From assembly GCF_900142065.1 (NCBI RefSeq), contig NZ_FSRJ01000001.1, forward strand, positions 496,001 through 560,000: a stretch of 64,000 nucleotides of DNA, given 5' to 3'. The notes under the pieces are model-generated. The model saw only the letters and a list, made by a program, of their open reading frames with translations. It was not told the origin of the DNA and did not search any database. Source of the DNA: Agromyces cerinus subsp. cerinus. Its GTDB lineage: Bacteria; Actinomycetota; Actinomycetes; Actinomycetales; Microbacteriaceae. Below are positions 1 through 9,876 of this stretch, piece after piece (the stretch's first letter is position 1; the number at the start of each line of letters is the position of its first letter). Made by a program: the position numbers and the translations under genes.

Positions 1-1412
1 CTCGGCAGCACCTCAGGGCGGCCCCAGCCGATCTCGGGGGAGCTGCGATAGCGCACCGCGAGGCTTCGGATGACGCCGAGCAGCGAGTCGGGGTCGTGCA
101 TCTGCGACTCGACGTTCACGTGCTCTGGTGCGTAGCCGTCCGTGGGCGGTGCCGCAGGGAGCCGGCGCGGCGCGGCACGGGAGAAGCCGCCGTTCCTGCC
201 GGAGGTCCACTGCATCGGCGTGCGCACGGTCATCCGTCCGCCTTCGTCGCGGTTCTCGCCCATGCCGATCTCCTCGCCGTAGAACAGCACGGGAGTGCCC
301 GGCAGCGAGAAGAGCAGGCTGTAGACCATGCGGATGCGGCGGGGGTCGCCGTCGAGCATCGGCGGCAGGCGGCGGGCGATGCCGCGATCGTAGACGCGCA
401 TCCACTCCTCGGGGGCGAACGCGTCGAACACCTCCTGGCGCTCGGCCTCGGTCAACTTGTCGAGGGTGAGCTCGTCGTGGTTGCGCACGAAGTTCGCCCA
501 CTGCGCCTCCGGTTCGAGCGCTGGGCGCTTCGCGAGCGACTCGGCGAGCGGGCGTGCGTCCTCCCGAGCCAGTGAGAGGTAGAGCGCCTGCATGCCGAGG
601 AAGTCGAACTGCATCGTGAGCTCGGGCGGGTCGCCGGGCCGGCCGAAGAACTCGAGCTGCTGGTCGTACGGCAGGTTGACCTCGCCGAGCAGCACCGCCT
701 CGCTCGAACGGCGTTGCAGGAACCGGCGGATGTCGCGGAGGAACTCGTGCGGGTCGCCGATGTCGACGCCTTCCGGCGGCTCGATCAGGAACGGCACCGC
801 ATCGACGCGGAACCCCGAGATCCCGAGCTCGAGCCAGTATCCGATGGTCTTCGCGATCTCGTCGCGGACCGCGGGGTTGGCGATGTTGAGGTCGGGCTGA
901 TGCCGGTAGAAGCTGTGCAGGTAGTACTGGCCGCTCCGCTCGTCGAGCTCCCAGACGCTGTCCTCCTCGCCGGGGAACACGCTCTTCGCAGGTTTCTCCG
1001 GAGGCTCGTCACGCCAGACGTAGTAGTCGCGATACGGCGAGTTGCGGCTGCGTCGCGCCGCAGTGAACCACGGATGCCGGTCGGAGGTGTGGTTCATGAC
1101 GAAGTCGATGATGACGCGCATGCCCCGATCGCGGGCCGTGCGGGTGAACTCGCCCACGTCGCCGAGCGAGCCGAGCCGGGGATCGACGCCGGTGAAGTCG
1201 GTGATGTCGTATCCGTCGTCACGATCGGGACTCGGCTGGAAGGGCATGAGCCAGATGCAGGTGACGCCGAGCTCGGCGAGGTGATCGAGGCGGTGCGCGA
1301 GGCCCTCGAAGTCGCCGAAGCCGTCGTCGTTCCAATCCATGTAGGTCTCGACGTCGAGGCAGTAGACCACTGCGGTCTTCCACCACAGGTCGCTGCGGTC
1401 GGTGATCCTCAT
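1..1412 (-). CDS. Trehalose-synthase-like GH13 glycosidase (3' end outside window)
   Basis: Alpha-amylase-fold (GH13) enzyme, most like maltose alpha-D-glucosyltransferase (TreS), which interconverts maltose and trehalose in the cytosol. The visible ~470 N-terminal residues carry the GH13 signatures in order: region I DFVMNHT near residue 103, GFRVDAV with the nucleophile Asp near 200, the acid/base Glu in LLGEVNL near 238, and VRNHDEL near 308. A TreS-like PMQWT segment follows. The start is the ATG whose last bases overlap the stop of the upstream oxidoreductase (ATGA), so the two are co-transcribed. The gene runs off the left edge, so a C-terminal beta domain or fusion cannot be judged. 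A broader alpha-glucosidase or alpha-amylase role is possible. Confidence 0.85.
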   Translation of the reverse strand, partial: MRITDRSDLWWKTAVVYCLDVETYMDWNDDGFGDFEGLAHRLDHLAELGVTCIWLMPFQPSPDRDDGYDITDFTGVDPRLGSLGDVGEFTRTARDRGMRVIIDFVMNHTSDRHPWFTAARRSRNSPYRDYYVWRDEPPEKPAKSVFPGEEDSVWELDERSGQYYLHSFYRHQPDLNIANPAVRDEIAKTIGYWLELGISGFRVDAVPFLIEPPEGVDIGDPHEFLRDIRRFLQRRSSEAVLLGEVNLPYDQQLEFFGRPGDPPELTMQFDFLGMQALYLSLAREDARPLAESLAKRPALEPEAQWANFVRNHDELTLDKLTEAERQEVFDAFAPEEWMRVYDRGIARRLPPMLDGDPRRIRMVYSLLFSLPGTPVLFYGEEIGMGENRDEGGRMTVRTPMQWTSGRNGGFSRAAPRRLPAAPPTDGYAPEHVNVESQMHDPDSLLGVIRSLAVRYRSSPEIGWGRPEVLP

Positions 1413-2371
1413 CGGTCGACCTCCTTGAGCGCCGGCAGCACGTGCTCGCCGAACGCGTCGATGAATGCGGCCTGCTCGGTGCCGACGTGGTGCAGGAAGA
1501 TGCGGTCGACCCCGAGTTCGGCGATGGCCATCAGGTGCTCGAGGTGCCGCGCCGTGTCGGCGAAGACGGGCAGTGTCTCGGCGACCTGCTCGGCAGACAC
1601 CCCCGCGGTGCGCTCGTCGAACGCCTCCGGAGTCTCGAGCTCCCAGGCGAGGTGCGCCGGGACGAGGCTCTGGCGCCACTGATCGTGCGCGATCGACCGC
1701 GCCTCGTCGTCGGTCGGCGCCCAGCTCAGGTGGACCTGCACCGAGATCGGCCCGCGCCCGCCGGCATCCCGATAGGCGTCGATGAACGCGCGAAGTTCGT
1801 CGCGCGACTGGTCGATGGTGATGACACCGTCGGCCCAGGCGGCGGCCCCGCGCGCCGTCTCGGCGCTCACCGCCGCCGCGAACAGGGGAGCGTGCACCTC
1901 GGGGAGGCTCCAGATGCGCGCGCGGTCGACCCGGATGCGGCCGGCGGCGGAGACCTCCTCGCCCTCGAGCAGGCGACGCATGACGTCGACGGTCTCGACG
2001 AGCCGCGCGTCGCGCTCGGCCTTGTCGGGCCACCGGTCGCCGGTGACGTGCTCGTTGATCGCTTCGCCGCTGCCGATCGCGGCCCAGAACCGGCCCGGGT
2101 ACATCTCGGCGAGGGTCGCGATCTTCTGCGCGGCGATCGCCGGGTGGTAGCGCTGACCCGGTGCCGTGACGACGCCGAGCGAGAACCGGGTGGCCTCGAG
2201 CGCGGCGGCGAGCCAGCTCCACGCGTAGCCGGAGTTTCCTTGGCGCACGCTCCAGGGTTCGAAGTGGTCGCTGCACATCGCGGCGTCGAAGCCGGCCTGC
2301 TCGGCGTGCCGCACCGCCTCGAGCAGGCGGCTCGGCGGGAGCTGTTCGTGCGAGGCGTGGAATCCCACCAT
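1409..2371 (-). CDS. LLM-class flavin-dependent oxidoreductase (TIGR03885-like)
   Basis: Luciferase-like monooxygenase fold, 320 aa. The start MVGFHASHEQ, the phrase CSDHFEPW near residue 35 and the GSGEAINEHVTGDRWP block near 105 are typical of the glucose-6-phosphate-dehydrogenase-like branch of the family. From memory this subgroup (probable non-F420 flavinoid oxidoreductases, TIGR03885) is often found beside TreS-like genes, as here, where the stop overlaps the GH13 start. Cofactor (FMN or F420) and substrate cannot be read from sequence. The ATG at 2371 follows GGAAGGA; an in-frame TTG at 2374 is an alternative. It is divergent from ftsY. Confidence 0.75.
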   Translation of the reverse strand: MVGFHASHEQLPPSRLLEAVRHAEQAGFDAAMCSDHFEPWSVRQGNSGYAWSWLAAALEATRFSLGVVTAPGQRYHPAIAAQKIATLAEMYPGRFWAAIGSGEAINEHVTGDRWPDKAERDARLVETVDVMRRLLEGEEVSAAGRIRVDRARIWSLPEVHAPLFAAAVSAETARGAAAWADGVITIDQSRDELRAFIDAYRDAGGRGPISVQVHLSWAPTDDEARSIAHDQWRQSLVPAHLAWELETPEAFDERTAGVSAEQVAETLPVFADTARHLEHLMAIAELGVDRIFLHHVGTEQAAFIDAFGEHVLPALKEVDR

Positions 2372-2471
2372 CAAATCCGCATTCCTTCCGTTGCTCCGAG
2401 ACTCCCGTTCCCGAGCACGACGGGCAACCCCTTGCGGTGCTCCGCTGGATCGGTGTAGCCGGCATGCGCTC

Positions 2472-2477
2472 TAGGCT
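2472..2477 (+). promoter_or_regulatory. Putative -10 element of ftsY (leaderless transcript)
   Basis: TAGGCT lies 6 nt before the ftsY ATG. Transcription would start at or next to the A of the start codon, giving a leaderless mRNA. No clear -35 hexamer is visible at the expected distance. Confidence 0.4.
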
Positions 2478-2483
2478 GGAGAC

Positions 2484-3359
<876 letters not shown>

Positions 3360-3372
3360 GAAGGAGAACGAC

Positions 3373-3855
3373 ATGGCGATCGAACACGACTACTTCGGCC
3401 TCATCGGCGACTACTGGGCCGAGCGCAAGGAGTACGGCGACCAAGACGTCGAGGTCGTGCTCGACGCCGACTCCGACGAGGTTTCGACCGCGTCGCTCGA
3501 CGCGGCGGCGACGATGGTCGGCGAACTCGAACTCATCGACGACGAGCTGCGCGGCGTCTTCGTCGGCCAGCTCGACTCGGGCTCGAGCCCCGTCTCGCTG
3601 TTCCTCCGCTCCGTGCTCAATGGCGACGAGGCGGATGTCGCGGCCGACGCGATCACTCGCGACTCCGGCGACCGCGACATCGACGCGCTCCGCTCGCTGA
3701 GCCTCGTGCGCGTCGACCTCCGGCCCGACGCCGACGGCGACGGCGAGCACTTCGCCGAGTTCGAGTTCGGGCTCGCGCCCGAAGACATCGACTCGCGCCT
3801 CGTGGCGTCGATCGACATCCAGCGCGACATGGTCGACCTCCGCTTCGACGCCTGA
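3373..3855 (+). CDS. Small acidic conserved hypothetical (DUF2004-like)
   Basis: A 160-aa very acidic soluble protein with no signal peptide or membrane segment. The opening HDYFGLIGDYW and the block of Asp/Glu-rich strands resemble actinobacterial DUF2004 proteins, though I am only moderately sure of that family. It starts 13 nt after ftsY with an AAGGAG Shine-Dalgarno (3361-3366) and is probably co-transcribed. No function is known to me. Its position between the two SRP GTPases may be no more than gene order. Confidence 0.7.
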   Translation: MAIEHDYFGLIGDYWAERKEYGDQDVEVVLDADSDEVSTASLDAAATMVGELELIDDELRGVFVGQLDSGSSPVSLFLRSVLNGDEADVAADAITRDSGDRDIDALRSLSLVRVDLRPDADGDGEHFAEFEFGLAPEDIDSRLVASIDIQRDMVDLRFDA

Positions 3856-3935
3856 GCGCACTGAGCTCTCGCCGGCGCCCGCCACGCGCGGCCGTGTGCT
3901 GCGAGCGTGCGGCAGAGGCGGCATCCGACCTCAAT

Positions 3936-3941
3936 TAGACT
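3936..3941 (+). promoter_or_regulatory. Putative -10 element of ffh
   Basis: TAGACT ends 9 nt before the ffh ATG. With normal spacing the transcript would begin within a few bases of the start codon. No Shine-Dalgarno precedes ffh, so translation is probably leaderless or nearly so. Confidence 0.4.
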
Positions 3942-3950
3942 TGGCGAACC

Positions 3951-5528
3951 ATGGCTACCTTCGGAAACCTGTCTGACCGCCTCGCCGAGACCTTCAAGAA
4001 TCTCCGCACCAAGGGCAAGCTCTCCGCGTCCGACGTCGACGGCACCGTTCGCGAGATCCGTCGCGCGCTCCTCGACGCCGACGTCTCGCTCGACGTCGTC
4101 AAGGAGTTCACGGCGCACGTGCGCGAGCGCGCGCTCGGCGACGAGGTCAACAAGGCACTGAACCCGGCGCAGCAGGTCGTGCAGATCGTCAACGAGGAGC
4201 TCGTCCGCATCCTCGGCGGCGAGCAGCGTCGACTGCAGTTCGCGAAGAACCCGCCCACGGTCATCATGCTCGCGGGCCTCCAGGGTGCCGGCAAGACCAC
4301 CCTCGCGGGCAAGCTCGCGAAATGGCTCGCGAAGGAGGGGCACACGCCCCTGCTCGTCGCGGCCGACCTCCAGCGCCCGAACGCCGTGAACCAGCTCCAG
4401 GTCGTGGGCGGCCAGGCCGGCGTGCCGGTCTTCGCCCCCGAGCCGGGCAACGGCACGGGCGACCCCGTCAAGGTCGCGAAGGACGCGGTGAAGCACGCCG
4501 AGCGCGCGCTGCACGACGTCGTCATCATCGACACCGCGGGCCGCCTCGGCGTCGATGCCGAGCTCATGAAGCAGGCCTCGAACATCCGCAAGGCGACGAA
4601 CCCCGACGAAGTGCTCTTCGTCATCGACGCGATGATCGGTCAAGACGCCGTCAACACCGCGAAGGCCTTCCAGGAAGGCGTCGACTTCACCGGTGTCGTG
4701 CTCACCAAGCTCGACGGCGACGCGCGCGGTGGTGCCGCGCTCAGCGTGGCATCCGTCACGGGTCGCCCCATCATCTTCGCGTCAACCGGTGAGGGCCTCG
4801 ACGACTTCGAGCCGTTCCACCCCGACCGCATGGCGAGCCGCATCCTCGACCTCGGTGACATCCTCACCCTGATCGAGCAGGCCCAGTCGGCGTTCGACGA
4901 AGAAGAGGCGATGAAGGTCGCCGAGAAGTTCGCGACCGACTCGTTCACGCTCAACGACTTCCTCGGCCAGATGCAGCAGCTTCGCGGCGCCGGGTCGATC
5001 AAGAAGATGCTCGGCATGCTGCCGGGCGCGGGCGGCATGAAGCAGCAGCTCGAGAACTTCGACGAGCGCGAGATCGTGCGCACCGAGGCGATCATCCAGT
5101 CGATGACCCCCGCCGAGCGCGAGAACACGAAGCTCCTGAACGGCTCGCGACGCCTGCGCATCGCCAAGGGTTCGGGCATGACCGTCACCGACGTGAACCA
5201 GCTCGTCTCCCGCTTCGAGCAGGCCGCGAAGATGATGAAGACGGTCGCTCGCGGCGGCGTTCCCCAGATCCCCGGCATGGGTCCGCTGCCCGGCGGCGGC
5301 AGCCACGGCGGCGGCAAGCGCCAGGGTGGCAAGGGCAAGAAGTCGAACTCGTCGCGGTCGGGCAACCCCGCGAAGCGCGCCGCCGAGAATGCGGCGATCG
5401 CCTCGGGTGCGACCCCCGGTGCTGCGACGGCACCGACCGGCTCGGGCTTCGGCCTGGGCGGCGGCGGCGCGAAGGCCGCACCGAGCGAGGAAGAGCTCGC
5501 GGCCCTGCAGAAGATGCTGCGCCGCTAG
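3951..5528 (+). CDS. ffh: Signal recognition particle protein Ffh (SRP54)
   Basis: GTPase subunit of SRP that binds signal sequences and 4.5S RNA; 525 aa. The N domain (SDRLAETFKNL) is followed by the G domain with GLQGAGKTT near residue 107, DTAGRLGVD near 190 and TKLDGDARGG near 248. The M domain begins near 300 and has the methionine-rich segments IKKMLGMLPG and the RNA-binding SGRRLRIAKGSG. The C-terminus is a Gly/Lys/Ala-rich low-complexity tail of about 80 residues, longer than in E. coli and common in actinobacteria. It has its own promoter just upstream. Confidence 0.98.
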   Translation: MATFGNLSDRLAETFKNLRTKGKLSASDVDGTVREIRRALLDADVSLDVVKEFTAHVRERALGDEVNKALNPAQQVVQIVNEELVRILGGEQRRLQFAKNPPTVIMLAGLQGAGKTTLAGKLAKWLAKEGHTPLLVAADLQRPNAVNQLQVVGGQAGVPVFAPEPGNGTGDPVKVAKDAVKHAERALHDVVIIDTAGRLGVDAELMKQASNIRKATNPDEVLFVIDAMIGQDAVNTAKAFQEGVDFTGVVLTKLDGDARGGAALSVASVTGRPIIFASTGEGLDDFEPFHPDRMASRILDLGDILTLIEQAQSAFDEEEAMKVAEKFATDSFTLNDFLGQMQQLRGAGSIKKMLGMLPGAGGMKQQLENFDEREIVRTEAIIQSMTPAERENTKLLNGSRRLRIAKGSGMTVTDVNQLVSRFEQAAKMMKTVARGGVPQIPGMGPLPGGGSHGGGKRQGGKGKKSNSSRSGNPAKRAAENAAIASGATPGAATAPTGSGFGLGGGGAKAAPSEEELAALQKMLRR

Positions 5529-5537
5529 CGTCGCTCG

Positions 5538-6098
5538 ATGGCTCAGGAGAAGCTCTTCCCCGAACGGCAGCGCTGCAGGAAGTGCGCGCAGAAGCTCGGC
5601 GGACCGGGGGTTCCGGTCTACCAGGGGCTGTACTGCACGCCTCGGTGCGCAGGCATGGCAGAGCTGGTGCTCGATGCTGCGAACGCGCCCCGCGAATGCA
5701 AGACCGAGCGGGGCGGCCGGTGGGAGTTCAAGCGCCGCTATCGGAGCGAGATCGAGATTCCGGGCAAGCTCCGTGAGGACCCCTCGACGAGCTGGTACGC
5801 CTGCCAGCACTGCGGCCACCTCCACATCGGCCACAGTCGCATCGACCTCGCCACCGAGACGCATCGTGTTCTCGGCGACCGGGCGGCGCTGGCGGACTTC
5901 CTCGTCAAGAGCCGTGGCAACGCGACGCACAAGCAGGTCGCCGAGCTCGCGAAGATCCGGCCGATCCGGCTCAAGGAGCTCGAGGACCCGACCTCCGAGA
6001 AGGTCGACCTGAGCGCGTTCTTCGCAGTGCTCGCGGTCTACCGGATCAAGCTCGCAGCCGTGCTCCGCGAGGACCGGTCGAGGCGCCCACCCCGCTGA
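5538..6098 (+). CDS. Zinc-ribbon conserved hypothetical downstream of ffh
   Basis: A 186-aa protein I do not recognise by name. The N-terminus has a CxxC pair (CRKCAQKLGG), then Cys residues in YCTPRCAG and a second CxxC followed by histidines (CQHCGHLHIGH), which look like one or two zinc ribbons. The C-terminal 70 residues (KHKQVAEL-like helix, then RLKELEDP) could be a small helix-turn-helix. It begins 9 nt after ffh and is convergent with the following methyltransferase-like gene. A nucleic-acid-binding role is inference from the zinc ribbons only. Confidence 0.6.
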   Translation: MAQEKLFPERQRCRKCAQKLGGPGVPVYQGLYCTPRCAGMAELVLDAANAPRECKTERGGRWEFKRRYRSEIEIPGKLREDPSTSWYACQHCGHLHIGHSRIDLATETHRVLGDRAALADFLVKSRGNATHKQVAELAKIRPIRLKELEDPTSEKVDLSAFFAVLAVYRIKLAAVLREDRSRRPPR

Positions 6099-6165
6099 CC
6101 GTCCGAAGGACAGGCGGGCGTGTCGTGGATCATCGGCGCGGGGCGTTCTGGTGCGTCGCGCGTGC

Positions 6166-6969
6166 CTACCGGGCGTCGTGACGCGTCGTTCCCGAGAGCT
6201 CTTCGAGGGCCGGCCCGTCGACGACGGTCGCTCCGGTGGCCATCGAGAGCGGGTCGGTCGAGAGCCACTGCGCGACCGATTCGGGGTCGAGCGGATGCCG
6301 CGACGCCACGATGATCGTGTTGCCGGCCGCGACCCGTCTGAGCACGGCCTCCGATCCGATCACGAGCACGTCGGGCAGCAGCTCGAGCACTGCGGCGAGC
6401 GTGTCGCCGGTCACCTGCGGCTCGGCGCCGTTCAGGCAGTTGACGATGAGCACGCCGCCGGGCGCCAGCAGCGTGACGAGTTCGGTGAAGAACTCGATCG
6501 TCGTGACGTGGCGCGGCACGGCGCCGCCCGAGAACACGTCGACGAGCACGAGGTCCCACTGGTCGTCACCGTCGCCCGCGAGTCGCTGCACCTCGGCGCG
6601 GGCATCGCCGATCGCGAGTTCGATCGGCGCGTCGACGGGCAGCGGCACGTGCTGCGTCACGTACGCGAGCAGCTCCGGATACAGCTCGACGACGCGCTGA
6701 CGGCTCGAGGGGTGCAGCGCGTGCACGTAGCGGGGGAGCGTGAGGGCGCCCGCGCCGAGGTGCAGCACGGCCGGCGTCTCGCCCGGCAGGGTGGCGAGCA
6801 CGGCGGCGATGCGGCGCACATAAGGCAGTTGCAGGTCGCGCGGGTCGTCGGGGTTCACGTGCGATTGCGTGACGTCGTCGATGACGAGGGAGTAGCCGCC
6901 GTTCGTGCCCCGATCTGGCTGGAGCTCAGCTCGGAAGGCTGCGGTCTCGAGGATCGGCGGAGTCTCCAT
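6166..6969 (-). CDS. Spermidine-synthase-like (class I SAM-fold) protein
   Basis: A 267-aa protein with the aminopropyltransferase/SAM-methyltransferase Rossmann core: VLHLGAGALTLPRYVHAL near residue 65, the acidic VELYPEL, and WDLVLVDVFSGG near 140. The usual spermidine-synthase N-terminal beta domain is reduced, and genome annotators usually call such proteins spermidine synthase-like or fused methyltransferase. Polyamine synthesis is therefore unproven. It ends convergently with the zinc-ribbon gene and is divergent from the beta-glucosidase, with whose operator it shares the intergenic region. Confidence 0.7.
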   Translation of the reverse strand: METPPILETAAFRAELQPDRGTNGGYSLVIDDVTQSHVNPDDPRDLQLPYVRRIAAVLATLPGETPAVLHLGAGALTLPRYVHALHPSSRQRVVELYPELLAYVTQHVPLPVDAPIELAIGDARAEVQRLAGDGDDQWDLVLVDVFSGGAVPRHVTTIEFFTELVTLLAPGGVLIVNCLNGAEPQVTGDTLAAVLELLPDVLVIGSEAVLRRVAAGNTIIVASRHPLDPESVAQWLSTDPLSMATGATVVDGPALEELSGTTRHDAR

Positions 6970-7033
6970 TCCTCGACCCTAGGTGATTCCGGAGCGGCGC
7001 CGTGGCGGGCAGACGAGGCACCAGCTGGTTTTG

Positions 7034-7049
7034 CTTACAGCGCTGTAAG
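7034..7049. promoter_or_regulatory. Perfect 16-bp palindromic operator before the beta-glucosidase
   Basis: CTTACAGCGCTGTAAG is its own reverse complement. It lies about 60 nt before the chosen start of the GH1 gene and just upstream of a possible -10 TACAGT at 7060-7065. The shape fits a LacI- or TetR-family operator, but no such regulator is encoded next to it. A GTG at 7049 lies inside the palindrome, which argues against the longest reading frame being the real gene start. Confidence 0.65.
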
Positions 7050-7108
7050 TGAAGCGCGGTACAGTGAGATCCACGGCGCACTCGCTGCTGAGAATGGAGC
7101 ACTGGACG

Positions 7109-8542
7109 ATGGCGATCGGCACCCCCGACTACCGAGACACCGGCCTCGAGTTCGGCGAGGACTTCCTCTTCGGTTCGGCCACGGCGTCGTACCAGATCGA
7201 GGGCGCGGTGCACGAAGACGGACGGGGTCCGTCGATCTGGGACACCTTCAGTCACACCCCCGGCAAGGTCTGGAACGGCGACACGGGCGACACCGCCTGC
7301 GATCACTACCACCGCCTCGACGAGGACCTCGACCTCATGGTGCGGCTCGGCCTCGAGGCATACCGGTTCTCGATCGCCTGGCCGCGCATCCAGCCGACCG
7401 GTCGCGGCCCTGCGAACGAGGCGGGCCTCGCGTTCTACGAGCGCCTCGTCGACGGGCTCATCGCCCGCGGCATCCGACCGATCGCGACGCTCTACCACTG
7501 GGACCTGCCGCAAGCGCTCGAAGACGAGGGCGGCTGGACCAATCGCGAGACCGCCTACGCCTTCGCCGACTACGCCCGCATCGTCGGTGAGCGGCTCGGC
7601 GACCGGGTGGCCGTGTGGACGACGCTCAACGAGCCGTGGTGCAGCGCCTACCTCGGCTACGGCTCCGGCGCGCACGCCCCCGGGCTCATGGACGGCGCGA
7701 AGGCGCTCGCCGCGGTGCACCACCTGAACCTCGCGCACGGCCTCGCGATCGCCGCCCTCCGCGGGGTCGTGACGAACGACCCCGGCTACTCGATCACGCT
7801 GAACCTCCACGTGATCCGCCCCTCGGGCGACGGCGGCGCCGAAGCCGCCCGCCGCATCGACGGACTCGCGAACCGGGTGTTCCTCGGGCCACTGCTCGGC
7901 GACGGCTACCCGGCCGATGTCATCGCCGACACGGCGGCGGTCACCGACTGGTCGTTCGTGCTGCCGGGCGACACCGAGCTCATCGCCGAGCCCATCGACC
8001 TGCTCGGCGTGAACTACTACTCGACCGTGACCGTCGACATGTGGGACGGCGTCTCGCCGCGTGTGAACGCCGACGGCCACAAGGACATGGGCGGCACGCC
8101 GTGGCCGGGGTCGGAGCACGTCGAGTTCCTCGTGCAGCCCGGCCCGTACACCGACATGGGCTGGAACATCGACCCCTCGGGCCTCGAAGACCTGCTCGTC
8201 TCGCTGAGCGAGCGCTACCCCGAGTTGCCGCTCATGGTCACCGAGAACGGCGCCGCCTTCCCCGACGTCGTGGTCGACGGGGAGGCGGGCCCCGCCGTGC
8301 ACGATGTCGAGCGCACCGACTACCTGCGCCGTCATTTCACCGCGGCGCACCGCGCGATGGCGCGGGGCGTCGACCTGCGCGGCTACCAGGTGTGGTCGCT
8401 CATGGACAACTTCGAGTGGGGCTACGGCTACTCCAAGCGCTTCGGCATCGTGCGTGTCGACTACGACACCTTCGAGCGTCTGCCGAAAGACAGCGCGCTC
8501 TGGTACGCCGAGCTGATCCGCACGCGGCGGCTGCCGGGCTAG
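7109..8542 (+). CDS. GH1 beta-glucosidase
   Basis: Family 1 glycoside hydrolase, 477 aa, cleaving terminal beta-glucosides (such as cellobiose) or related beta-glycosides in the cytosol; no signal peptide. The N-terminal signature [15 protein letters not shown] is intact. The acid/base Glu is in TLNEPW (about residue 175) and the nucleophile Glu in VTENGAAF (about 379). The C-terminal [13 protein letters not shown] aglycone/substrate site is also present. I chose the ATG at 7109 because GGAG precedes it; ATG 7094 is in frame and possible. Regulation probably acts through the palindrome at 7034-7049. Confidence 0.93.
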   Translation: MAIGTPDYRDTGLEFGEDFLFGSATASYQIEGAVHEDGRGPSIWDTFSHTPGKVWNGDTGDTACDHYHRLDEDLDLMVRLGLEAYRFSIAWPRIQPTGRGPANEAGLAFYERLVDGLIARGIRPIATLYHWDLPQALEDEGGWTNRETAYAFADYARIVGERLGDRVAVWTTLNEPWCSAYLGYGSGAHAPGLMDGAKALAAVHHLNLAHGLAIAALRGVVTNDPGYSITLNLHVIRPSGDGGAEAARRIDGLANRVFLGPLLGDGYPADVIADTAAVTDWSFVLPGDTELIAEPIDLLGVNYYSTVTVDMWDGVSPRVNADGHKDMGGTPWPGSEHVEFLVQPGPYTDMGWNIDPSGLEDLLVSLSERYPELPLMVTENGAAFPDVVVDGEAGPAVHDVERTDYLRRHFTAAHRAMARGVDLRGYQVWSLMDNFEWGYGYSKRFGIVRVDYDTFERLPKDSALWYAELIRTRRLPG

Positions 8543-8560
8543 CCGACGCTCGTCACGTCG

Positions 8561-9730
8561 TCAGGCGGTGCCGGATTCCGCGGGCGGACCAAGCTCGATG
8601 CCGTCGCGCAGCTCGCGGGCGAGATGGGCGACCACGGCCTTGAGATCGCCGCCTGCGGCTTCGGCGACCCGCAGTTGGCGGGCGTAGCTCGCGCCGGAGT
8701 CGAGCATGGCGCGCACCTGCTGCAGCTCGACACCGCAGCCGAGGCGCTCGGCGATCGGCGCCAAGGTGGTCAGCAGTTCGCGCAGGTCGTCGGCGACGGG
8801 GCGCTCGGTGCCCGCGACATCCGTGATCACCTCGGCCTCGAGCCCGTACCGCGCCGCCCGCCATTTGTTCTCGCGCACGTACCAGGGCTGCAGCACGGTG
8901 AGGGTGCCGCCCTCGTCGAGCCGGGTGCTCATCCACTCCACGAGGCACTGCACGAGGGCGCCGATCGCGGCGATCTCGGCTGCGGTCGAGAGGCCGTCGC
9001 AGACGCGCACCTCGATCGTGCCCCACTTCGGCGAGGGGCGGATGTCCCAGCGCACCTCGCTGTGGTCGTCGATGACGCCCGTGCGCACGAGATCGTCGAC
9101 GTACCGCTCGTACGCCGGCCAGTCGGCGAGCGGGTAGGGGAGTCCGGCGGTCGGCAGCTGCTGGAACATGAGCGCCCGATTCGAGGCGTAGCCCGTGTCG
9201 ACGCCGGCCCAGAACGGGCTCGACGCCGAGAGCGCCTGCAGATGCGGGAGGTAGGCGAGCAGCCCGTCGAGGATGGGCAGCGCCTTGTCGCGGTCGTCGA
9301 GGCCCACGTGCACGTGCACGCCCCAGATCATCATGTTGCGACCCCACCAGCGCGTGCGCTCGATGAGCTTGTGGTACCGCGGCTTGTCGGTGAGGTGCTG
9401 GTCGTACCACTGGCTGAACGGGTGGGAGCCCGAGCAGATCAGGTCGTAGTCGCCGATCTCGTCGATGACGGCGCGCACCTCGCCGAGCTGATGCTCGAGA
9501 TCGGCGACCGCGCCGGCGACCGTCTCGTGCACGTCGCTCACGAGTTCGACGGTGTTCGTCAAGAGCTCGGAGGTGATGAACGGATGATGCTCGCCCTCGC
9601 TCCCCGCATCGAGGGCGTCGAGCACCTGGCCGGCGACGGACGCGAGTTCACCGGTGGTGCGATCGACGATGGCGATCTCCCATTCGAGTCCCACGCTGGA
9701 CCGTGCCGATCGTGCGAACTCGATCGCCAT
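8561..9730 (-). CDS. Carboxylate-amine ligase, YbdK / GCS2 family
   Basis: A 389-aa member of the glutamate-cysteine ligase 2 family (YbdK type). It has the N-terminal SSVGLEWEIAIVD, the HPFSQWYDQHLTDKPRY block, and WGVHVHVGL near residue 140. YbdK proteins have weak gamma-glutamyl-cysteine ligase activity in vitro and their real substrate is often unknown; in mycothiol-using actinobacteria a glutathione role is not expected. The start at 9730 follows GGGGG; an ORF extension to 9769 lacks a good ribosome site. It is convergent with the GH1 gene. Confidence 0.8.
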   Translation of the reverse strand: MAIEFARSARSSVGLEWEIAIVDRTTGELASVAGQVLDALDAGSEGEHHPFITSELLTNTVELVSDVHETVAGAVADLEHQLGEVRAVIDEIGDYDLICSGSHPFSQWYDQHLTDKPRYHKLIERTRWWGRNMMIWGVHVHVGLDDRDKALPILDGLLAYLPHLQALSASSPFWAGVDTGYASNRALMFQQLPTAGLPYPLADWPAYERYVDDLVRTGVIDDHSEVRWDIRPSPKWGTIEVRVCDGLSTAAEIAAIGALVQCLVEWMSTRLDEGGTLTVLQPWYVRENKWRAARYGLEAEVITDVAGTERPVADDLRELLTTLAPIAERLGCGVELQQVRAMLDSGASYARQLRVAEAAGGDLKAVVAHLARELRDGIELGPPAESGTA

Positions 9731-9876
9731 GCGTGCACCCCCGTTTCCGTGCCTCACGGCGCACGGCAATCATTTCACGATGGGGTCGATCCGCGGTGGC
9801 ACGCGGGTCACCGTACGCCATCTGGGGAGGCTGCCACGACTACGCTGTGGTGCATGACGTACCAGGGGAGCCGGCC

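Noticed and set aside
6099..6165. Terminator between the zinc-ribbon and spermidine-synthase-like genes
   Set aside because: Only a weak GTCC-n3-GGAC stem is visible, too short to claim.
7049..7108. Longer GH1 start at GTG 7049
   Set aside because: The codon lies inside the palindromic operator and would add a non-homologous tail. The ATG at 7109 has a ribosome site.
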